From Rheinheimera sp. (GTDB lineage: Bacteria; Pseudomonadota; Gammaproteobacteria; Enterobacterales; Alteromonadaceae), in the NCBI GenBank assembly GCA_003482455.1, contig DMYW01000063.1, positions 1 to 55,113 on the forward strand: 55,113 nucleotides of DNA. Direction: 5' to 3'. Below are positions 42,890 through 51,823 of this stretch, one piece after another. The notes beneath the pieces were generated by a model. It was given only the letters and a program-made list of their open reading frames with translations. It searched no databases and had not been told where the DNA came from. How positions within the stretch are numbered: the first letter of the stretch is position 1; each line of letters opens with the position of its first letter. A program made the translations under genes and the position numbers.

Positions 42890-44227
42890 TTAACTCGGCT
42901 TGCCTGTGACCTTCGCTGACTTCTGCCGCACCAGTGGTAACAATACCGTCGCCACCAAACCACCTTGACTGTGATTGCGCAATGTCACTTCGCCTTCATG
43001 CATATCGACAATTTTTTTGATAATCGCCAGGCCAAGGCCAGAACCCGCGCTACCGCGGGCGGTATCACCTTGCGTGAAAGGTTCAAACATCCGCGCCATT
43101 TGCTCTTCCGGGATCCCTGGGCCGTGATCACGGATTTCAAGGTAAACACGCTGGCTGGTTTTTTCAAAGCCAGTGCGGATCTCAATCGGCCCGTCCGAAT
43201 ACTTAATCGCATTCTGGATCAGGTTGGCCAATACCCGTTTGATGGCAATTAACCGCATCGGCACCAAGGGCAAGCGAGCCGCCAGATAGGTTTGCATCTC
43301 GCGTTGTTGTACACGGTCCGCACTGACTTGCTCTTGTACCAACTCATTGATATCCATCAGCGCCAAATCTTCATCTTTGTGATGGCGAATGTAATCAATA
43401 AATTGGTCGATGATGGCGTTCATATCGTCGATGTCATTGGCGATGCCGTCGCGGATCCAACTGTCTTGCTCTGACATCATTTCGCTGGCCAGCCGAATAC
43501 GCGTCAGTGGTGTGCGCAGGTCATGCGAGACACCCGCCATTAGCAAAGCGCGGTCTTTTTCCAATTGCCGGATACCATTGGCCATATGGTTAAATGCTCG
43601 CGTCACTGCGATCACTTCAGTGGAACCTTCTTCCGGCAATGGCTCTGGAATATCACCGCGTCCGACCCGCAACGCCGCTTGTTGCAAGCTTTGCAGCGGC
43701 CGGTTGAGTTGCCGTGCAAACCACCAACCTCCGGCGACACTTAAAAAGCCAATCAGCAAAATGTAAATTTGCAGCGGGGAAAAATCGGTTTCATTCAGGC
43801 CAGTCAGCGGCACCTTGATCCAAAATTGCGGCGCTTGCGGCGGTCTGACCCAAAAAGCGAACAAGTTATCTTGCTCAATCCGCACTTCGGTGTGGCCACC
43901 CAATTCCCGCGACATTTGATCCGAGAAAAAAGGGTAATAAATGGCCTGATCAAGACCATTGGCCAGCGCTTGCGCTTCGCTGTACACCTCGATGCCTGTC
44001 GCTTCGCGGAATTTAACAATTAGTTCTGTCGGCAAGCGTTCACCCGGCTTGCCGACGTCAATAAACACCACTTTGATTTGCTTGGCGATCAGATGGTTAA
44101 TCTGCTGCAAGCTGGGTTGGATCACGTACACAGCAACCAGAAAGTACGAAACCAACTGGTTGATTAGCAACAAAAAGCCGATGAGGAATACCGTCTTACC
44201 AAACGCACTACGTGGAAGTACAGCCAT
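42890..44227 (-). CDS. envZ: Osmosensor histidine kinase EnvZ
   Basis: A 445-residue sensor kinase. Two membrane helices (about 12-36 and 153-172) flank a periplasmic domain. HAMP follows (RQLNRPLQSLQQAALRVGRG), then the H box with His235 (GVSHDLRTPLTR), the N box (NLIQNAIKYSD), and the G boxes (RDHGPGIP; GSGLGLAI). EnvZ phosphorylates and dephosphorylates OmpR in response to osmolarity and pH. The ATG at 44227 overlaps the ompR stop (TAATG); a longer frame starting at 44272 would overlap ompR and is unlikely. Confidence 0.94.
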   Translation of the reverse strand: MAVLPRSAFGKTVFLIGFLLLINQLVSYFLVAVYVIQPSLQQINHLIAKQIKVVFIDVGKPGERLPTELIVKFREATGIEVYSEAQALANGLDQAIYYPFFSDQMSRELGGHTEVRIEQDNLFAFWVRPPQAPQFWIKVPLTGLNETDFSPLQIYILLIGFLSVAGGWWFARQLNRPLQSLQQAALRVGRGDIPEPLPEEGSTEVIAVTRAFNHMANGIRQLEKDRALLMAGVSHDLRTPLTRIRLASEMMSEQDSWIRDGIANDIDDMNAIIDQFIDYIRHHKDEDLALMDINELVQEQVSADRVQQREMQTYLAARLPLVPMRLIAIKRVLANLIQNAIKYSDGPIEIRTGFEKTSQRVYLEIRDHGPGIPEEQMARMFEPFTQGDTARGSAGSGLGLAIIKKIVDMHEGEVTLRNHSQGGLVATVLLPLVRQKSAKVTGKPS

Positions 44228-44952
44228 TAGGTTGCGGACCCATCCGGCACAAACACGTAACCCAAGCCCCACACGGTCTGAATATACCGAGGATTCGCTG
44301 GGTCATCTTCAATCATCCGCCGCAAGCGTGACACCTGTACGTCAATTGAACGTTCCATCGCTGAATAATCACGACCACGCGCCATATTCATCAGTTTGTC
44401 GCGAGACAGCGGCTCGCGTGCATGACTAACTAGCACTTTGAGCACCGCGAATTCACCGCTGGTCAATGGCATTAACTCATCGCCCTTGCGCATCTCGCGC
44501 GTGGCTAAGTTAAAGCTGAACGGACCGAACTTGACCAAGGTTTCTTCTTGCGACGGTGCGCCTGGTAGCTCTTTGGCTTTGCGACGCAACACAGCACGAA
44601 TACGAGCCAGCAATTCACGTGGGTTAAATGGTTTTGGCAGGTAATCATCGGCGCCCATCTCTAAACCGATGATCCGGTCCACTTCGTCGCCTTTGGCGGT
44701 TAACATGATGATCGGCACTTCATTTTCTTGTTGTCGTAGACGGCGACAAATCGACAAACCGTCTTCACCAGGCAGCATTAAATCGAGCACCAACAGATGG
44801 TAATTCTCGCGTTCCATCAAGCGGTTCATTTGTTCAAAATTAGCGGCACTGCGAACGATAAATCCTTGTTCTACCAAATAACGTTCTAACAGCGCACGTA
44901 AGCGCATGTCATCGTCGACAACTAAAATTTTGGTCGTTTCTTGAGTTTGCAT
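44227..44952 (-). CDS. ompR: Response regulator OmpR
   Basis: A 241-residue regulator. The receiver domain has the acidic pocket VVDDDMRLR, the phospho-acceptor Asp57 (LLVLDLMLPG), Thr in LTAKGDE and Lys in YLPKPF. The winged-helix DNA-binding domain ends with DVQVSRLRRMIEDDPANPRY and VWGLGYVFV. It controls porin genes; the porin at 12.2 kb is a candidate target, but no site was identified. GGGAG lies eight bases before the ATG. It is the first gene of ompR-envZ. Confidence 0.96.
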   Translation of the reverse strand: MQTQETTKILVVDDDMRLRALLERYLVEQGFIVRSAANFEQMNRLMERENYHLLVLDLMLPGEDGLSICRRLRQQENEVPIIMLTAKGDEVDRIIGLEMGADDYLPKPFNPRELLARIRAVLRRKAKELPGAPSQEETLVKFGPFSFNLATREMRKGDELMPLTSGEFAVLKVLVSHAREPLSRDKLMNMARGRDYSAMERSIDVQVSRLRRMIEDDPANPRYIQTVWGLGYVFVPDGSAT

Positions 44953-44996
44953 CGGGTAACTCCCTGATCCGGCGAAGTCATTTTCTGCACTATAAA

Positions 44997-45034
44997 CGAA
45001 AAACCCGCAGGGTTGCTAAGACCCGGCGGGTTTG
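44997..45034 (-). terminator. Intrinsic terminator of the small lipoprotein gene
   Basis: AAACCCGC and GCGGGTTT pair, with an inner GGGT/ACCC stem. On the minus strand the hairpin is followed by TTTTTCGTTT. It lies just before ompR, so ompR must have its own promoter in the remaining 44 bp, or be expressed by read-through. Confidence 0.75.
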
Positions 45035-45073
45035 GTTGTTACAAGGTGTTACTAGTCGTGAGAATTCGTGCGT

Positions 45074-45259
45074 TTATCGTTGTTGACTGCTGGTTGGCGG
45101 GTTTACCCATACCACCTCGCCGATCGCATCATGTTGACGCGCTTGCTGGTTCGTCTGTTGAACTTTTACAGCATCGATTTGATAAGCCACAGGTGCAGTC
45201 GCGCAACCGCTACACACCACAACCACGGAGAATACGGCAACAACAAGAGATTTTTTCAT
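45074..45259 (-). CDS. Small predicted lipoprotein
   Basis: A 61-residue protein with a lipoprotein signal (KKSLVVAVFSVVVVCSGC; Cys19 lipidated, Ala at +2, so outer membrane). The mature 43 residues are polar (APVAYQIDAVKVQQTNQQAR). An AGGA lies about eight bases before the ATG. No family is recognised. It has its own terminator and stands between the four-Cys protein gene and ompR. Confidence 0.72.
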   Translation of the reverse strand: MKKSLVVAVFSVVVVCSGCATAPVAYQIDAVKVQQTNQQARQHDAIGEVVWVNPPTSSQQR

Positions 45260-45396
45260 GGCAGTGTCCTTTGTTCGAGGGAAGTGGTTTGACTATAGCC
45301 AGCAAACGCGGCAAGCCCCTAGCAATTTTTTGTGACACGTAGATGACAAACTTAGATAAATTAAAAATAAATTCTATCTATATGTTTTTATTAAAT

Positions 45397-45693
45397 TTAT
45401 TTTCCAGATGAACGTTTGAAATCATGTTCTTCATCGCAGTACTGCAATAATTCTTGCAGCGCAATGTCCGATTTAGCTTGGCTCGCCTGCTGCAATCGAC
45501 ATTGTTGGCGCGCTGTTTCTCGAGGTAATTTGATGCCTCCCATATGCAGCTGATAACACGCTTGTTTCACCGCCACAGCCGCCTGGTCAAGCTCGACACC
45601 GACCATGTGTTCGCCAATACATTGCCGATAACTTTGATCATCGGCCCATGCCAAGTGTGGCAGGGTTGCCACTATTACTAACCAGCGTTTCAT
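45397..45693 (-). CDS. Small exported four-cysteine protein
   Basis: A 98-residue protein with a Sec signal cleaved after AWA (residue 17). The mature part is about 80 residues, helical, with four cysteines at 25, 46, 65 and 86 that can form two disulfides. It resembles the small four-cysteine exported proteins of marine gammaproteobacteria (VF_A0006-type), but I am not sure of the match. The ribosome site is good: AAGGAG seven bases before the ATG. The function is unknown. It lies 80 bp downstream of greB on the same strand. Confidence 0.7.
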   Translation of the reverse strand: MKRWLVIVATLPHLAWADDQSYRQCIGEHMVGVELDQAAVAVKQACYQLHMGGIKLPRETARQQCRLQQASQAKSDIALQELLQYCDEEHDFKRSSGK

Positions 45694-45773
45694 AGGTGCT
45701 CCTTTGGGTTTTATTCAGACTGAAAGTCAGTTGCTGACAGCCCGCTGAATACGCCCCTTCTCGACGCATCTTG

Positions 45774-46277
45774 CTAGTCATCTGTAATGGGCCCTTGGTA
45801 CGAAATCGCCGTCACATACCAGCGTTTTACGCCCGTTGGCGTTTCAACCGACGCCTCATCATCAACTGATTTTTTCAACAAAGCCCGCGCCATCGGGGCG
45901 TCAATGGAGATGTAGCCGTCTTCGCCATAGATTTCGTCTGGGCCGACGATCCGAAAGCGCAGCTCCTCGCCGTCTTCATCTTCAATGGCAACCCAAGCGC
46001 CGAAGAACACTTTGCCGTCTTGCTGCGGTGAATAGTCGACGATTTGCAGGTCTTCCAAACGCTTGCGTAAGTATCTGATCCTGCTATCTATTTGCCGTAA
46101 TAAACGCTTGTTATAGGTATAGTCCGCGTTCTCGCTTCTATCGCCTAGACTAGCAGCCCACGATACGATTTTCGTCACTTCGGGCCGTTTTTTGAACCAA
46201 AGTTCGTCGTGTTCCGCTTTGAGTTTGTTATAGCCATCACGGGTGACTAATTTGGTTTTTCCTGGAATACGTTTCAT
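45774..46277 (-). CDS. greB: Transcription elongation factor GreB
   Basis: A 167-residue GreB. The N-terminal coiled coil (KLVTRDGYNKLKAEHDELWF) carries the conserved acidic tip SLGDRSENADYTYN, and the C-terminal domain is FKBP-like (VFFGAWVAIEDEDGEE; YISIDAPMARALLKK). It enters the RNA polymerase secondary channel and stimulates cleavage of backtracked transcripts. I chose the ATG at 46277, which matches the family; a GTG four codons earlier is possible. The ribosome site is poor for either. It is divergent from tex. Confidence 0.95.
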   Translation of the reverse strand: MKRIPGKTKLVTRDGYNKLKAEHDELWFKKRPEVTKIVSWAASLGDRSENADYTYNKRLLRQIDSRIRYLRKRLEDLQIVDYSPQQDGKVFFGAWVAIEDEDGEELRFRIVGPDEIYGEDGYISIDAPMARALLKKSVDDEASVETPTGVKRWYVTAISYQGPITDD

Positions 46278-46442
46278 GCCTTCAATCACTTGGTTGATGC
46301 TGGCGGCGCAGCGAATAGTTGCCGGTTATAGCAACTGGGCGTACGTCTGTCAGCCGATTGTGGATTTTTTTGCCCTATCGTACGACAATAGCGGTTCGCT
46401 TTTCGATTTGGCCTTGGCGGCCATGCAAGGATTTATTTAGTT

Positions 46443-48767
46443 ATGTCGATGATTATCAAGCAAATCGCTGCAGAAATCTCTGCTCGTCCCGATCAAGTTA
46501 CAGCCGCGGTCGGCTTGTTGGACGAAGGCGCCACCGTACCCTTTATTGCCCGTTACCGTAAAGAAGTCACCGGCGGCTTGGACGATACGCAATTGCGTAC
46601 GCTGGAGCAGCGCCTGACCTACCTGCGTGAATTGGAAGATCGCCGCCAAGTCATCTTAAAAACCATCGCCGAACAAGGCAAGTTAACCAGCGAACTGGAA
46701 AAAGACATCCTCGCCGCCGACAACAAAACCCGCCTCGAAGACTTATACGGCCCCTACAAAGCCAAACGCCGCACCAAAGGCCAAATCGCCATCGAAGCCG
46801 GTTTGTTGCCACTAGCCGAGCAGTTGCTGGCTGACGCAGATTTGGTGCCAGAACAACAGGCGCAATCTTTTATCAATGCAGATGCTGGGTTTGCCGACGT
46901 CAAAGCGGTGCTCGACGGTGCCAAATACATTCTGATGGAACGCTTTGCCGAAGATGCGAATTTATTGGCGAAATTACGCCGCCACTTGGCGCAGCATGCA
47001 GTCTTAAAGAGCACTGTGGTGGCAGGCAAAGAAACCGAAGGCGCAAAGTTTCGCGATTATTTTGAACACCACGAAGTGTGGCGCAATGTGCCGTCTCACC
47101 GCGCACTCGCAATGTTCCGCGGCCGTAATGAAGGCATTTTGAATCTGCAATTAGTGCCAGATGCGGATGAAACCACAGCACACGCTGCTTGCGAGCAAAC
47201 CATCGCCAGCCATTTTGATTTGCGTTTTACTGGCCGCGCCGGTGATGCCTTTATGCGCACTGTGGTGCAATGGACCTGGAAAGTAAAACTGCACTTGCAG
47301 CTGGAAAACGACTTACTCGGTGAGCTCCGTGAAAAAGCCGAAGAAGAAGCGATTGCGGTATTTGCCCGAAACTTAAAAGATTTGCTGATGGCCGCTCCTG
47401 CTGGCATGCGTGCCACGCTGGGCCTTGACCCTGGCCTTCGTACCGGCGTCAAAGTGGTGGTGGTCGATGAAACCGGCAAGCTGGTGGCCAACACCACTAT
47501 TTTCCCGCATGCGCCACAAAACTTGTGGGACAAGTCCGTCAAAGTACTCGCCGCCTACTGCAAACAATTCAAAGTCCAGTTGATCGCCATCGGCAACGGC
47601 ACCGCATCGCGCGAAACCGACAAGCTAGCGGGTGACGTGATTAAACTGGTGCCGGAGCTCAACATCAGCAAAGTGGTGGTCTCCGAAGCCGGTGCATCTG
47701 TGTATTCCGCCTCAGAGTTGGCCGCCAATGAATTCCCTGATTTGGACGTGTCGCTGCGCGGCGCTGTATCGATTGGCCGCCGCTTGCAAGACCCACTAGC
47801 AGAACTGGTTAAAATCGAACCCAAAGCCATCGGTGTTGGCCAGTATCAGCACGACGTGAACCAAAGCCTGCTGACCAAATCACTGGATGCGGTGGTCGAA
47901 GACTGCGTAAACGCCGTCGGTGTGGATTTAAACACAGCCTCGGTAGCGTTGCTGGCCCGCGTGGCCGGTTTAAACAAGACCTTGGCGCAAAACATTGTCA
48001 CCTACCGTGATGGCAACGGCCGTTTTATGCAGCGCCGTGACCTGTTAAAAGTGCCACGTTTAGGGCCGAAAGCTTTTGAACAAGCCGCGGGTTTCTTGCG
48101 GATTAACCAAGGTGCCAACCCGCTCGACGCCTCGGCGGTGCACCCTGAAGCCTACCCATTAGTCGAGCGCATTTTGGCCAAACACCAAAAACCGGTGTCT
48201 GAAGTGATTGGCAACAGCAGCTTCTTAAAATCGGTCAATCCAGCCGAATTTGCCGATGAGCAATTTGGTGTGCCAACCATTACAGACATTTTAAAAGAGC
48301 TGGATAAGCCGGGTCGCGACCCGCGCCCTGAATTCAAAATGGCGCAGTTCAAAGACGGCGTTGAGACGTTAAAAGACCTGCAAGTGGGCATGTTGCTGGA
48401 AGGTGTGGTCACGAACGTGACTAACTTCGGCGCTTTTGTGGATATCGGCGTACACCAAGACGGTTTAGTGCATATTTCATCGCTGACCGACAAGTTTGTC
48501 AGCGACCCACACACAGTGGTCAAAGCCGGCGATATCGTCAAAGTCAAAGTGTTGGAAGTCGACGTCGAGCGTAAACGCATTGCCCTGACCATGCGCATGG
48601 ACGAACAGCCACAAGCCAAAGGCGCAGCAAGCGCCAGCCGTAGCAATGACGCACAGCGTCGCAACAACGCCCCGGCCGCACAACAAAAGGCTGCCAAACC
48701 GGTCGACAATGGTAATGCGGCGATGGGCAATGCCTTTGCAGCTGCATTTGCCAAGATGAAAAAGTGA
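46443..48767 (+). CDS. tex: RNA-binding transcription accessory protein Tex (YhgF)
   Basis: A 774-residue Tex protein. An N-terminal helical region is followed by a YqgF-like RNase H fold (TLGLDPGLRTGVKVVVVDE), helix-hairpin-helix motifs (VGVDLNTASVALLARVAGLN), and a C-terminal S1 RNA-binding domain (LEGVVTNVTNFGAFVDIGVH). The tail is Ala/Asn/Gln-rich. Tex affects transcription and tolerance to stress. The ATG at 46443 has AAGGA 12 bases upstream; the next ATG (46449) is also possible. Conserved beside greB. Confidence 0.95.
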   Translation: MSMIIKQIAAEISARPDQVTAAVGLLDEGATVPFIARYRKEVTGGLDDTQLRTLEQRLTYLRELEDRRQVILKTIAEQGKLTSELEKDILAADNKTRLEDLYGPYKAKRRTKGQIAIEAGLLPLAEQLLADADLVPEQQAQSFINADAGFADVKAVLDGAKYILMERFAEDANLLAKLRRHLAQHAVLKSTVVAGKETEGAKFRDYFEHHEVWRNVPSHRALAMFRGRNEGILNLQLVPDADETTAHAACEQTIASHFDLRFTGRAGDAFMRTVVQWTWKVKLHLQLENDLLGELREKAEEEAIAVFARNLKDLLMAAPAGMRATLGLDPGLRTGVKVVVVDETGKLVANTTIFPHAPQNLWDKSVKVLAAYCKQFKVQLIAIGNGTASRETDKLAGDVIKLVPELNISKVVVSEAGASVYSASELAANEFPDLDVSLRGAVSIGRRLQDPLAELVKIEPKAIGVGQYQHDVNQSLLTKSLDAVVEDCVNAVGVDLNTASVALLARVAGLNKTLAQNIVTYRDGNGRFMQRRDLLKVPRLGPKAFEQAAGFLRINQGANPLDASAVHPEAYPLVERILAKHQKPVSEVIGNSSFLKSVNPAEFADEQFGVPTITDILKELDKPGRDPRPEFKMAQFKDGVETLKDLQVGMLLEGVVTNVTNFGAFVDIGVHQDGLVHISSLTDKFVSDPHTVVKAGDIVKVKVLEVDVERKRIALTMRMDEQPQAKGAASASRSNDAQRRNNAPAAQQKAAKPVDNGNAAMGNAFAAAFAKMKK

Positions 48768-48821
48768 TCGGCTAAACAGACTGACTGTCCGTCCGCGCTA
48801 GTGCAGTCTTGTTCTATCAAT

Positions 48822-48849
48822 GAAAAAGCCACCACAAGGTGGCTTTTTC
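48822..48849. terminator. Bidirectional intrinsic terminator
   Basis: AAAAAGCCACC and GGTGGCTTTTT pair around ACAA, between convergent tex and the metalloprotease-like gene. Confidence 0.9.
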
Positions 48850-48903
48850 GTCTCGATGAACGTGCGATATGCCAGTCACACAGCTTGGCTGGTTGCCGAC
48901 GGG

Positions 48904-49839
48904 TTAGGCAGTCAAGCGCAACGGTTTGTCCGCCGGTACGGTCGATGTTTGGTAGAACTGATTGATCACAGCAGTGCGAAGTTGCATTAAATCATCTTGG
49001 TTTAATGCGCGGAAGTCGCGGCCACTTGGGGTTTTGGGGCTGACTGCATCCGCTGCTGCGGTCGCTTCATGGTCAGCCGTTTGTGGATCTGCCGCTGATG
49101 TCGCTTGGCGCTCCAGCGCTTGTTTGGCCAACTCCTGCCGCGCCACGGCTTCTTGCATGGCCGCTTGTGCAGCAATGCTGCGGTCAGCGCCAGACGGTTC
49201 AGCTGGAGCTAGCGCAGCGCGGCGTACTTGCTGCATTTTCTGAATGGTTGCGGCAGGGTTGTCAGCGATTGGACTTACATCGATCGGTACTTCGCCGCCA
49301 ACGGCATATTGATTGCCATCCGGGCCACGTTTGTAGTCATACGAAGGCGCGCCAGCATACTGGCCGCCAACACTGGCGTGCGCATGTTCATGCGTGCGTA
49401 CTTCATCATCACGTGACTGTAACCAATCCAACTGCTCCAGTTCGTCGGCGGTAAGTACCTGTCCAGACGCGCTGCGTTGCTGCGATGAGTTTTGCTCACT
49501 GTCGGCATGTTGCTGGTTAGATTGGCTGGAGCCTTGTTGCGACGACGGCTGATCAGATGAGCCTTGTTGTTGACCTTGGTGCTGTTCAGGGTTGCGACCT
49601 TCCACGGCTTGACGCAATTCTGTACCGCGGTTTTTCAGCTCAAGATCATACGTCAGCGGTTGGTTGTTGGGTTGGTTACGCGTTTTGTCTTCGGAGATAA
49701 CACCTTGTCCAGCGGCTTGCTGCTCCGTGTGTGCAACAGGCACTATCACTTCACGCCGTGCATTATCCCGCTTAAGCATATCCACCGCCGGATTACCGAC
49801 GTATGGAGTAACATTCGGATATACAGACGTGATGGACAT
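48904..49839 (-). CDS. Putative metalloprotease, SprA-related family (HExxH)
   Basis: A 311-residue protein with no signal peptide or membrane helix. Residues about 85-125 are a Gln/Ser-rich disordered stretch. The conserved core then follows: TADELEQLDWLQSRDDEVRT, the HEHAH zinc-protease signature at 150-154 with Glu151 catalytic, GGQYAGAPSYDYKRGPDG, and the family-typical GGEVPIDVSP at 181-190. It ends in an Ala/Gln-rich helical tail. This matches the SprA-related / CJM1_0395-type putative metalloproteases, for which I know no established substrate. The ATG at 49839 is three bases after the upstream gene stop, so the two are one operon. Confidence 0.8.
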   Translation of the reverse strand: MSITSVYPNVTPYVGNPAVDMLKRDNARREVIVPVAHTEQQAAGQGVISEDKTRNQPNNQPLTYDLELKNRGTELRQAVEGRNPEQHQGQQQGSSDQPSSQQGSSQSNQQHADSEQNSSQQRSASGQVLTADELEQLDWLQSRDDEVRTHEHAHASVGGQYAGAPSYDYKRGPDGNQYAVGGEVPIDVSPIADNPAATIQKMQQVRRAALAPAEPSGADRSIAAQAAMQEAVARQELAKQALERQATSAADPQTADHEATAAADAVSPKTPSGRDFRALNQDDLMQLRTAVINQFYQTSTVPADKPLRLTA

Positions 49840-49842
49840 ACG

Positions 49843-50139
49843 TCAGACCTTCAAATCAATGAGCGTGCCCATCATCTCGTCGGCGGTTTGCACCGATTTG
49901 ATGTTTGCTTCGGCCTGTAATTTGTTTTGGGTCATTTGCACCAAACTATCGGTTTGGCTCGGTGTGGTGGATTTTACCTGCTGCTGGTCATCGGCATCCG
50001 CGCGCATCTCTGCGTCTTGATTACGCATGCGTTGTTGGTTACCGGCTTCGCGATTGATATTCACAGTGGCTTCGGTGATGCCTTCGCTAGCGCGACGGAA
50101 CCCCGACATGCCAGCTGAAAAAGCGGATTGAACGTCCAT
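49843..50139 (-). CDS. Tiny flagellar rod/hook-like protein
   Basis: A 98-residue protein that looks like a flagellar rod or hook subunit reduced to its two ends. The N-terminal helix (AFSAGMSGFRRASEGITEAT, then VNI) and the C-terminal helix (ANIKSVQTADEMMGTLIDLK) both follow the axial-protein pattern. Between them are about 35 charged, Gln-rich residues instead of a D1 domain. GAGGAG lies eight bases before the ATG at 50139. No other flagellar gene is in the window. Co-transcribed with the HExxH gene; it may be an axial-type partner or substrate. Confidence 0.75.
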   Translation of the reverse strand: MDVQSAFSAGMSGFRRASEGITEATVNINREAGNQQRMRNQDAEMRADADDQQQVKSTTPSQTDSLVQMTQNKLQAEANIKSVQTADEMMGTLIDLKV

Positions 50140-50202
50140 CGCTTGTACTCCTCGCGCAGGATAGATGTGCAAAGAATAAGCAATTTAGGGACATTTCACA
50201 AG

Positions 50203-50228
50203 CAAAGCGGCAATTCTTTGCCGCTTTG
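50203..50228 (-). terminator. Hairpin terminator after bioH
   Basis: CAAAGCGGCAA and TTGCCGCTTTG form a perfect 11-bp stem with a TTCT loop just past bioH. The U tract is short, so strength is uncertain. Confidence 0.6.
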
Positions 50229-50244
50229 TCGATTGTGCGGACCG

Positions 50245-51027
50245 TTAATCTTTACAGTCTGTACTTATCAGTAGAGCCAGTTGCTGTGACAGCCAATGCT
50301 GGAATTCAGCTGGATGCGAGATAAAAGGTGCATGGGACGCTTTGGCAAATAACGAAAACTGTGCCTGAGGCAGCAACTGCTGCAGTGGCTCCAGCACAGC
50401 TGCTGGCACTAATGTGTCCAACCGACCATAACAACCAAATACGGGGATCTGCAGATCTTTTAGTTGAGATCGCAAGTCCGCTTGCTCCAATATCGCTAAA
50501 CCGCCTTGCAGCGCCGCGAGCGCTGGTGGCGGTAAGCTGGCTACGGCGTCTCTCAGCAATTTAATATCATGGCGCGCTGTCGCGCTGCCCATCGCTTGGA
50601 TCGCCAAAAAGCGGTCAACGGTAAGCGCCGTATCTTCGCGCAAGGCTGCGGCAAACTGGCCCATCACAGTGGCTTTCATACCCGGCCAGCCGTCATGAGC
50701 CAAAAAACATGGCGAGCTGGCGATCAACCCAAGGGCACACACTTTGTCTGGATAACGCAACGCCAAGTCGATGGCCACCATGCCGCCCAAACTCCACCCC
50801 AGCACTATGCTGCGCTTCGGAATATCCTGCGCCAGCAAATCCGTCCATGAAGCCAGATCTGCTGGAGTTGTCGACGCAGCGCGTTCTCCAAAGCCAGGTA
50901 AATCGAGCCAAAGCGTCGGCCACGCCTGAACTGCGTCACGAAGCGCTTGCGGCCAGACTGCGCGATTCAAACCCCAGCCATGCAAAAACACCAAAGTTGG
51001 TTTGTCAGAACTGTCATGCTTGGTCAT
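50245..51027 (-). CDS. bioH: Pimeloyl-ACP methyl ester carboxylesterase BioH
   Basis: A 260-residue alpha/beta hydrolase. The nucleophile elbow is GWSLGG with Ser79, the acid is in YGRLDTLVP, and the His is in ASHAPFISHP, with the family FLHGWGLNRAVW start. BioH removes the methyl group that hides the pimeloyl carboxylate, closing the BioC cycle in biotin synthesis. Three starts are near (51027, 51042, 51048); none has a clear ribosome site, and I chose the one giving the normal length. It is divergent from gntX, as in enterobacteria. Confidence 0.92.
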   Translation of the reverse strand: MTKHDSSDKPTLVFLHGWGLNRAVWPQALRDAVQAWPTLWLDLPGFGERAASTTPADLASWTDLLAQDIPKRSIVLGWSLGGMVAIDLALRYPDKVCALGLIASSPCFLAHDGWPGMKATVMGQFAAALREDTALTVDRFLAIQAMGSATARHDIKLLRDAVASLPPPALAALQGGLAILEQADLRSQLKDLQIPVFGCYGRLDTLVPAAVLEPLQQLLPQAQFSLFAKASHAPFISHPAEFQHWLSQQLALLISTDCKD

Positions 51028-51057
51028 ATTTAAACATTTCATTAACAAGGAATAGTG

Positions 51058-51750
51058 ATGAAGCGAATTCTGGATTGGTTGTTACCCAACCTATGCCTTT
51101 GGTGCTTGCAACCGCTTGCCAGCACCGAAATACAAATCTGCGCGCATTGTAACGCGCAACTGCCGCGCTTGTCGCTGCAACAGGATCAACTCGGCCAATG
51201 CCAAATCGCCAGTAACTTGGCGGACTTTCAACTCGACGGTTTGTTGTCGGTCAGTTGGTATCAACTGCCTTGGTCACGCTGGATAGTGCAGTGGAAATTT
51301 CACCGCGACCTCGCGGCAGCGCAAGCTCTTTTGCATCAATTCAAAATTGCCTGCCAATTCTGGCGCCAATTAGGATTAAGCGCTGACGCCGTTGCGTACG
51401 TACCAATGCAGCGCTGGCGACGCTGGTGGCGCGGCTTTAATCAAGCGGAGCAACTCGCCCAAGTCGCTGCAGAGACGTTGCAGTTGCCGCTGTGGCATGG
51501 CTTGCAGAGTACGCAGCGCTGGCACCAAGTTGGCCGAAGCGGCCGCTTACGCCGGCAGCATCAGCGCAGATTCATGCTGCAAACCGAGCAAGTGCCGCGC
51601 CACCTGCTACTAATTGATGACGTGATCACCACAGGCAGTACCTGTAATCAGCTGGCACAGCTGTTGAAAGCCGCGGGCTGCGACACCATCATAGTGCTAA
51701 CGCTGGCTATCACGCCGCATCCATCGATGCCCGCTCGCCCAGACATCTAA
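51058..51750 (+). CDS. gntX: ComF/GntX family phosphoribosyltransferase-like protein
   Basis: A 230-residue ComF-type protein. The N terminus has two CxxC pairs (CLWC, CAHC) for a zinc finger. The C terminus is a phosphoribosyltransferase fold with the PRPP motif LLLIDDVITTGST and the upstream RWRRWWRGFNQAEQLA block. Relatives act in DNA uptake and use of extracellular DNA. AAGGA lies six bases before the ATG at 51058; a GTG one codon earlier is possible. The bioH-gntX-nfuA order is conserved. Confidence 0.92.
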   Translation: MKRILDWLLPNLCLWCLQPLASTEIQICAHCNAQLPRLSLQQDQLGQCQIASNLADFQLDGLLSVSWYQLPWSRWIVQWKFHRDLAAAQALLHQFKIACQFWRQLGLSADAVAYVPMQRWRRWWRGFNQAEQLAQVAAETLQLPLWHGLQSTQRWHQVGRSGRLRRQHQRRFMLQTEQVPRHLLLIDDVITTGSTCNQLAQLLKAAGCDTIIVLTLAITPHPSMPARPDI

Positions 51751-51823
51751 AGCGCTTGGCTTGGCAAGCTGGCTGCTCGGCGTTACAATGCCATTAACCT
51801 AGTAATTTAGTCAGGTACTACTG

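Noticed and set aside
46243..46440. 65-codon plus-strand frame ending just before tex
   Set aside because: Its first part is antisense to greB and its sequence has no family signature. The rest is the greB-tex spacer.
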